From NCBI RefSeq assembly GCF_937616625.2, contig NC_065576.1, forward strand, positions 17,362,501-17,426,500: 64,000 nt of DNA, read 5' to 3'. The translations under genes were made by a program, and so were the position numbers. Shown one piece after another: positions 60,250 to 64,000 of the stretch. Positions within the stretch are counted from its first letter, which is position 1, and every line of letters starts with the position of its first letter. The DNA is from Mercurialis annua (Eukaryota; Streptophyta; Magnoliopsida; Malpighiales; Euphorbiaceae). Under the pieces are notes generated by a model. The model did not search any database and was not told the DNA's origin. It saw only the letters and a program-made list of their open reading frames with translations.

Positions 60250-63200
60250 CGTTTACAAAAGTTACGAAACAAATCCAAATGTTTCACCTTTTTTGCAATT
60301 TAAGTGAAACGTTACGAAACATATCCAAACGTTTCCCCATATTAGCGATTTAAGCCAAACGTTTAAAACATTACGAAACAAATCTGAACATTTCACCTTT
60401 TTAGCGATTTAAGCCAAACGTTTACAAACGTTACGAAACAAATCCAAACGTTTCACATTTTTAGCGATTGAAGTCAAACGTTTACAAACGTTACGAAACA
60501 AATCCAAACGTTTCACATATTCAGCAATTTACGGCAAACATTTACAAACGTTACGAAACAAAAGCAATACAAGCGTTTCACCTTTTTATCAAATTAAGCC
60601 AAACGTTTACAAACGTTACGAAACAAATCCAAGCGTTTCCCCTTATTAAGAATTTAAGCCAAACGTTTGCATACATTACGAAATAAATCCAAACGTTCCA
60701 CATTTTTAGCGATTGAAGCCAAACGTTTTCAAACGTTACGAAACAAAGCAAAACATTTACAAACGTTACGAAACAAATCCAATCGTTTCACCTTTTTAGC
60801 AATTTAAGCCAAACGTTTACAAACGTTACGAAACAAATCGAAACGTTTCACCTTTTTAGTGATTTAAGCCAAACGTTTCCAAATTTTTAGTGATTGAAGC
60901 CAAACATAAACAAACGTTATGAAACAAATCCAAATGTTTCACCTTCTTAGCAATTTAAGCCAAACGTTTACAAACATTACGAAACAAATCCAAATGTTTC
61001 ACCTTTTTAGCGATTTAAAGCCAAACGTTTACAAACGTTACGAAACAAATCCAAAAGTTTTCCCATTTTAGCGATTTATGCCAAACGTTTACAAACGCTA
61101 CGAAAAAAATCACAACGTTTCTCCTTTTTAGCAATTTAAGCCAAACGTTTACAAATGTTACGAAACAAATGCAAACGTTTCCCCATTTTAGCGATTTAAG
61201 CCAAACGTTTACAAATGTTACGAAACAAATCCAAGCTTCTGAAACGTTATGAAACAAATCCAAACGTTTCACATTTTTATCGATTTAAGCCAAACGTTAC
61301 GTAACAAATCCAAGCATTTCACGTTTTTAGCGATTTAAGTCAAATGTTTACAAAAGTTACGAAACAAATCTAAGCGTTTCACCTTTTTAGCAATTTAATT
61401 CAAATATTTACAAACGTTACGAAACAAATCCAAACATTTCCCCATTTTACCGATTTAAGGCAAACCTTAAAAATGTTTCGAAAAGAATCCAAACGTTTCC
61501 ATTTTTTAGCAATTTAAGCCAAACGTTTACAAATGTTCCAAAACAAAAACAAACGTTTCACCTTTTTGGTAATTTAATCCAAACATTTACAAACATTACA
61601 AAACAAATCCAAGCGTTTCACCTTTTTAGCAAATTAAGCCAAACGTTTACAAACGTTACGAAACAAATCCAAGCGTTTCCCATTATTAGCAATTTAAGCC
61701 AAAAATTTACAAACATTACGAAACAAATCCAAACGTTTCACATTTTTAGCGATTGAAGCCAAACGTTAACAAACGTTACGAAACAAAGCAAAACGTTTAC
61801 AAACGTTACGAAACAAGTCCAAACGTTTCAGCTTTTTAGTGATTGAAGCCAAAGGTTTACAAATTTTTAGTGATTGAAGCTAGACGTTTACAAACGTTAC
61901 GAAACAAATCCAAACGTTTCCCCTTTTTAGCAATTTAAGCCAAACGTTTACAATCGTTTCGGAAGAAATCCAAACCCTTTACCTATTTAGCGATTTAAGC
62001 CAAACGTTTACGATCGTTACGAAACAAATTCAAATGTTTCCCCAATATAGCGATTTGTGCCAAACGTTTACAAACGTTACGAAACAATTCACAATGTTTC
62101 ACCTTTTTAGCGATTTAAGCCAAACGTTTACAAACTTTAGGAAACACATCCAAACGTTTCCCCATTTTAGCGATTTAAGCCAAACATTTACAAACGTTAC
62201 GAAACAAATCCAAACGTTTCACCTTTTTAGCGATTTAAGCCAAACGTTTACAAACGTTACGGAAAAAAACCAAACGTTTAACATTTTTAGCGATTTAAGC
62301 CAAACGTTACGTAACAAATCCAAGCATTACACCTTTTTAGCGATTTAACCCAAATGTTTACAAAAGTTACGAAACAAATCCAAATGTTTCCCCATTTTAG
62401 CAATTTAGAGATTCAGCTTTTTAGTGATTGAAGCCAAAGGTTTACAAATTTTCAGTGATTGAAGCCAGACGTTTACAAAAGTTACGAAACAAATCCAAAT
62501 GTTTCACCTTTTTTGCAATTTAAGTGAAACGTTACGAAACATATCCAAACGTTTCCCCATTTTAGCGATTTAAGCCAAACGTTTAAAACATTACGAAACA
62601 AATCTAAACAGTTTACCTTTTTTGCGATTTAAGCCAAACGTTTACAAACGTTACGAAACAAATCCAAACGTTTCACATTTTTAGCAATTGAAGTCAAACA
62701 TTTACAAACGTTACGAAACAAATCCAAACGTTTCGAAACAAATCCAAGCGTTTCCCCTTATTAAGAATTTAAGCCAAACGTTTGCAAACATTACGAAATG
62801 AATCCAAACGTTCCACATTTTTAGCGATTGAAGCCAAACGTTTTCAAACGTTACGAATCAAAGCAAAACATTTACAAACGTTACGAAACAAATCCAATCG
62901 TTTCACCTTTTTAGCAATTTAAGCCAAACGTTTACAAACGTTACGAAACAAATCCAAACGTTTCACCTTTTTAGTTATTTAAGCCAAACTTTTCAAAATT
63001 TTTAGTGATTGAAGCAAAACGTAAACAAACGTTACGAAACAAATCAAAATGTTTCACCTTCTTAGCAATTTAAGCCAAACGTTTACAAACATTACGAAAC
63101 AAATCCAAACGTTTTCCCATTTTAGCAATTTATGCCAAACGTTACGAAAAAAATCACAACGTTTCACCTTTTTAGCAATATAAGCCAAATGTTTACAAAC

Positions 63201-64000
63201 GTTACAAAACACATCCAAACGTTTCCCCATTTTAGCGATTTAAGCCAAACGTTTACAAACGTTACTAAGCAAATAAAATCGTTTCACCTTTTTAGCAATT
63301 TAAGCCAAACGTTTACAAACGTTAAGAAACAAAACCAAACTTCTGAAACGTTATGAAACAAATCCAAACGTTTCACATTTTTAGCGATTTAAGTCAAACG
63401 TTTACAAACGTTACAGAACAAAACCAAACGTTTCACATTTTTAGCGATTTAAGCCAAACGTTGCGTAACAAATCCAAGCATTTCACTTTTTTAGCGATTT
63501 AAGTCAAATGTTTACAAAAGTTACGAAACAAATCTAAGCGTTTCACCGTTTTAGCAATTTAAGCCAAATATTTACAAACGTTACGAAACAAATCCAAACA
63601 TTTCCCCATTTTACCGATTTAAGGCAAACCTTAAAAATGTTCCGAAAAGAATCTAAACGTTTCCCTTTTTTAGCAATTTAAGCCAAACGTTTACAAATGT
63701 TCCAAAACAAAAACAAACGTTTCACCTTTTTGGTAATTTAATCCAAACATTTACAAACATTACAAAACAAATCCAAGCGTTGCACCTTTTTAGCAAATTA
63801 AGCCAAACGTTTACAAACGTTACGAAACAAATCCAAGCGTTTCCCATTATTAGCAATTTAAGCCAAAAATTTACAAACATTACGAAACAAATCCAAACGT
63901 TTCACATTTTTAGCGATTGAAGCCAAACGTTAACAAACGTTACGAAACAAAGCAAAACGTTTACAAACGTTACGAAACAAATCAAAACGTTTCAGCTTTT
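60250..64000 (+). repeat. Higher-order repeat, about 2.2 kb, nearly two copies
   Basis: The joint TTTTTTGCAATTTAAGTGAA occurs near 60290 and again 2220 bp later. The monomer order that follows matches (GTTCCACATTTTTAGCG, AAGCAAAACATTTAC, TTTTTGGTAATTTAATCC and others) at offsets of about 2.1-2.2 kb to the window end. Confidence 0.8.

Larger units (their letters stand above)
58996..64000 (+). repeat. 60-bp satellite array, plus polarity, fourth block
   Basis: About 83 monomers running off the window. Many truncated units (near 59430, 59690 and 61240) make it less regular than the blocks before it. No gene is present. Confidence 0.97.

Overview
The window is plant nuclear heterochromatin. About 40.8 kb of the 64 kb is one satellite family with a 60-bp monomer (roughly 680 monomers). 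Four LTR retrotransposon insertions interrupt it. The plant assignment rests on the retroelements: Ty3/gypsy gag genes, primer-binding sites matching initiator methionine tRNA, long LTRs starting TGTAATACC and ending GGGTCGTGACA or GGTCGTGACA, and the purine tract with its upstream motif that is typical of plant Tekay/Del-like chromoviruses. I see no single-copy host gene, tRNA, rRNA, CRISPR array or organellar segment. A centromeric or pericentromeric location is plausible but unproven.

Layout: 1-2135, the 5' end of a Ty3/gypsy element on the minus strand (610-bp LTR, gag broken by an in-frame TGA). 2136-11560, satellite with minus polarity. 11560, a clean polarity switch. 11561-22209, satellite with plus polarity, which it keeps to the window end. 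22210-28557, a complete and apparently young gag-only (TR-GAG type) element with a perfect TSD. 28558-33814, satellite. 33815-45203, an 11.4-kb element with 3.2-kb LTRs and no recognisable coding capacity (LARD type), carrying a 369-bp MITE. 45204-55704, satellite. 55705-58995, a solo LTR of a related family. 58996-64000, satellite.

The satellite is organised in higher-order repeats: about 2.2-2.65 kb in the minus block, about 3.3 kb at 15.7-32 kb, about 2.7-3.1 kb at 45-55.7 kb, and about 2.2 kb at 60-64 kb. Its monomer is built on a 10-bp rhythm, with four of six decamers starting AAAC, and holds a near-perfect dyad (AACGTTT, 2 bases, AAACGTT).

Two patterns deserve most attention. First, all four LTR insertions fall into this dyad, at monomer positions 4-8, 5-9, 14-18 and 15-19 (two sites 10 bp apart, each plus or minus 1), and all have the same orientation relative to the satellite. 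Second, the three TGTAATACC-type LTR families each carry a cluster of short perfect palindromes. The cores are unrelated (ACACGWWCGTGT, CTCGTTCGAG, TTGCTGC/GCAGCAA), but the architecture is the same. In the young element the cluster differs in copy number between its own two LTRs.
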